Source of the DNA: JBCDGZ01 sp038750655
Lineage (GTDB): Bacteria > Bacteroidota > Bacteroidia > Chitinophagales > Saprospiraceae
Direction: 5' to 3'
DNA length: 8,441 nucleotides
Assembly: GCA_038750655.1 (NCBI GenBank)
Contig: JBCDGZ010000217.1
Coordinates: 1 to 8,441, forward strand
The notes under the pieces were generated by a model. It worked only from the letters and a program-made list of their open reading frames with translations, did not search any database and was not told the DNA's origin. Below are positions 6,927-8,441 of this stretch, piece after piece; position 1 is the first letter of the stretch; each line of letters starts with the position of its first letter. Both the position numbers and the translations under genes were made by a program.

Positions 6927-8111
6927 CTAAGCCGCCTGTGCAGCGTAGGCAGCTTGGATGTTATCCGATGTTGGCAGGTCATCAGTTTCCAGATATACGG
7001 TACCATTCAAGTTGGACAGAATAGTCTTAGCCTGATCCAATGCGCTGCTCCAATCTTCGTTAGCTGTAGACAATTGAGCACTAACAATCATAGAAACGGT
7101 CTTTGGAGTAGCAGAAGAATCACTCTGCTGAAGTGTTTCCAGATAGTCCTCTGGATTTTGAAGATCACTTACAATGTAAGAGAACGAGTTGTTCAGTTGC
7201 TGCCAAGCGGTAACCAAAGATTGAAGCGCCGTATTGGCGGTCTCCAGCTGATCAGTGAGGGTACTGAACTGCCCTTTTAGTGCAGTGATGTTGGTCAATT
7301 CAGTTTGCAGATTACTCAGCGTGGTCATATCGTCTTTGTAATCCTTGAGGGTTTTATTGTAGTTGACGCTACCTACAGTAGTCGCTGCCACACCACCACT
7401 AATTAAAGCAACCCCACCTACAATTAGTCCCGTACTGACGCCACCAGTTTCAAATTCACCTAATGCCCCTGCAACGACACAGGCAATACCAGCGATAGTA
7501 CCAACAGTCCCTCCGACGATCATCAGCGCATCATTGGTCATTGCTTTTCTTTCTGATTCGATTTTGTCTTGTAGCTGAGAAATCTCACCTGTATCTCCGC
7601 CAAGTGTAGTGTTGGCAGTATTAAAGTCATCCTGGAAATTGTCGTAGTCCGCCAAGACATTCGTCTTGTAGTCTGTAATGGTTGTGTAGGTAGTTTGAAC
7701 TTTTCCTTGCTCAGTTGTCACCTGAGTTTGCAAGGCTTGAATTGCATCGATCAAGTTTGCAATCTCATCGTCATCAAACGCGGTCTCACTGGCCATGTTT
7801 TGTGCACTGGTGTACATAGGGGTATATAATGCAGTAAAAGTCTCCGCAAATGAAATAACGCCCTGAATGGTTGCCAATACGTCGCTGCTGTAGGTATCAA
7901 TCCAGTTGGTGGCATGGGACTGTGCAGTCGTGAGGTGGTCGTTAATGTTTTCTAATCCTTCGACGTCAACGTCTGGAAAAGAAGCTTGCTTTAATACGGT
8001 ATTGGCCGCAGTGTTCAAGACAATAATCATGTTAGCAGTGTCGGCTGAACTTGATGAAACAGTTGTTGTAGCATCAGAAATGGTGGTTGTTGAAGATTCT
8101 GTGGTTGCCAT
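6927..8111 (-). CDS. HBL/NHE-family alpha-pore-forming toxin component, pore-forming head (first gene)
   Basis: A 394-aa helical protein, first in the operon, ATG at 8111. Residues 1-25 are Thr/Ser-rich and probably disordered. The family pattern follows: NMIIVLNTAANTVLKQ (27-42), a Pro-containing linker, then LENINDHLTTAQSHATNWID (53-72). This closely resembles Bacillus HBL/NHE components as I remember them (an LMDTYA...KQP-like block and a K.A..W block). Coiled-coil helices span about 112-190 and 250-318. They flank a head with two long hydrophobic segments, 196-218 and 224-248, both Gly/Ala/Val/Ile-rich and joined by a short acidic turn (GEFETGG). That is the hairpin which inserts into the target membrane in this superfamily. 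The C-terminal helix includes NEDWSSALDQAKTIL (351-365), like the family's last helix. One Cys (211); no signal peptide. Its first-gene position suggests it begins the mRNA. This is the most confident toxin assignment of the three. Confidence 0.87.
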   Translation of the reverse strand: MATTESSTTTISDATTTVSSSSADTANMIIVLNTAANTVLKQASFPDVDVEGLENINDHLTTAQSHATNWIDTYSSDVLATIQGVISFAETFTALYTPMYTSAQNMASETAFDDDEIANLIDAIQALQTQVTTEQGKVQTTYTTITDYKTNVLADYDNFQDDFNTANTTLGGDTGEISQLQDKIESERKAMTNDALMIVGGTVGTIAGIACVVAGALGEFETGGVSTGLIVGGVALISGGVAATTVGSVNYNKTLKDYKDDMTTLSNLQTELTNITALKGQFSTLTDQLETANTALQSLVTAWQQLNNSFSYIVSDLQNPEDYLETLQQSDSSATPKTVSMIVSAQLSTANEDWSSALDQAKTILSNLNGTVYLETDDLPTSDNIQAAYAAQAA

Positions 8112-8441
8112 GATAAAATGGGGTTTTTAATGATTAAAAAAAATTGTTTTACTCAAATAGTATATTTGAATTTTTCGTAGACCTATAGCAGTGGCTGTGT
8201 AAACCAATAGCCATAGATTTACATTACTATGCAGACATCGTTTCCAGACTGTTATATTGCCCGTCAAAACGACGATTATAGTCTGATTGAACAGATGAAA
8301 TTCAACTACGATTTTATAACACGGTCACGTAGCCTACTCGCCGGAGCAGTGACCAAGTAACTAATACTAGGGAACTAGCCAGTTAGGAACTTCTACACCG
8401 TGGAATAAAGGTGGGTTTGCATCAAATACCGTCAAATACAA
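8112..8441. other. Non-coding region upstream of the toxin operon
   Basis: This 330-bp stretch up to the right edge must hold the operon promoter if the operon begins at 8111. A 17-bp near-palindrome (TTTTTAATGATTAAAAA, 8124-8140, one central mismatch) lies 13 bp upstream of the start codon in a very AT-rich leader. On the minus strand CTATTTG at 8153-8159 is somewhat like a Bacteroidota -7 box, but spacing to a -33 TTG is not convincing. I see no tRNA, terminator or transposon end. Confidence 0.4.
8229..8360 (+). CDS. Possible small ORF, 43 aa, divergent from the toxin operon
   Basis: ATG at 8229 to TAA at 8358-8360 encodes 43 residues beginning MQTSFPDCYIARQNDDYSLI. The composition looks protein-like (charged and aromatic residues, no low complexity), but the length is within chance expectation, the leader shows no clear ribosome-binding feature, and stops lie close upstream in frame. 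It resembles nothing I recognise. It could be a small gene, a gene remnant or an accident. Confidence 0.2.
   Translation: MQTSFPDCYIARQNDDYSLIEQMKFNYDFITRSRSLLAGAVTK

Noticed and set aside
7363..7578. Plus-strand 71-codon Pro/Thr-rich frame
   Set aside because: It is the complement of the Gly/Val-rich hydrophobic hairpin codons of the first toxin gene.
4795..8111. Coiled-coil phage tail or structural proteins
   Set aside because: No phage genes adjoin; the membrane-length hydrophobic hairpin, the shared N-terminal pattern and the W-containing terminal helices fit alpha-pore-forming toxins better.

Overview
The window looks like a piece of a Bacteroidota chromosome, probably from the Saprospiria/Lewinella side of the phylum. 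Three things point there. The cytochrome c peroxidase-like protein ends in a type IX secretion (T9SS) C-terminal sorting domain. The toxin genes have A/T-rich leaders instead of Shine-Dalgarno boxes. One gap carries a heptameric GGNNNAC-type repeat element that I associate, from memory only, with Saprospiraceae genomes. Phylum is well supported; anything finer is a guess.

Layout. At 2-1381 (+) is the 3' part of a helical, soluble hypothetical gene whose reading frame is still open at the left edge. It converges, with a 24-bp gap, on a minus-strand gene for a B12-binding-domain radical SAM protein (1406-2935, TTG start). After a 170-bp AT-rich gap comes a minus-strand diheme cytochrome c peroxidase/MauG-family gene (3106-4491) with a lipobox-like signal sequence and a T9SS tail. 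The start of that gene abuts a ~143-bp nested inverted-repeat element (4500-4642). Next is a strong Rho-independent terminator (4703-4745) that closes a three-gene minus-strand operon (8111 to 4795). The right 330 bp hold the operon's presumed promoter region and one doubtful small ORF.

The operon is the main interest. It encodes three related, mostly alpha-helical proteins: 394 aa, then 287 aa, then 359 aa in transcription order. They look like the components of a tripartite alpha-pore-forming toxin of the HBL/NHE (Bacillus) and AhlABC/SmhABC (Gram-negative) superfamily. The first has a classic long double hydrophobic hairpin in the head. The third has a smaller, weakly hydrophobic head. The second has a head cut down to about 20 residues. 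None has a Sec signal peptide. A 153-bp gap with a large hairpin separates genes 1 and 2, whereas genes 2 and 3 are only 35 bp apart, so subunit dosage may be tuned at the RNA level. By analogy with known systems the three proteins would assemble in order on a target membrane and form a pore; target and release route cannot be read from the sequence. The remaining genes show no visible functional link to the toxin.
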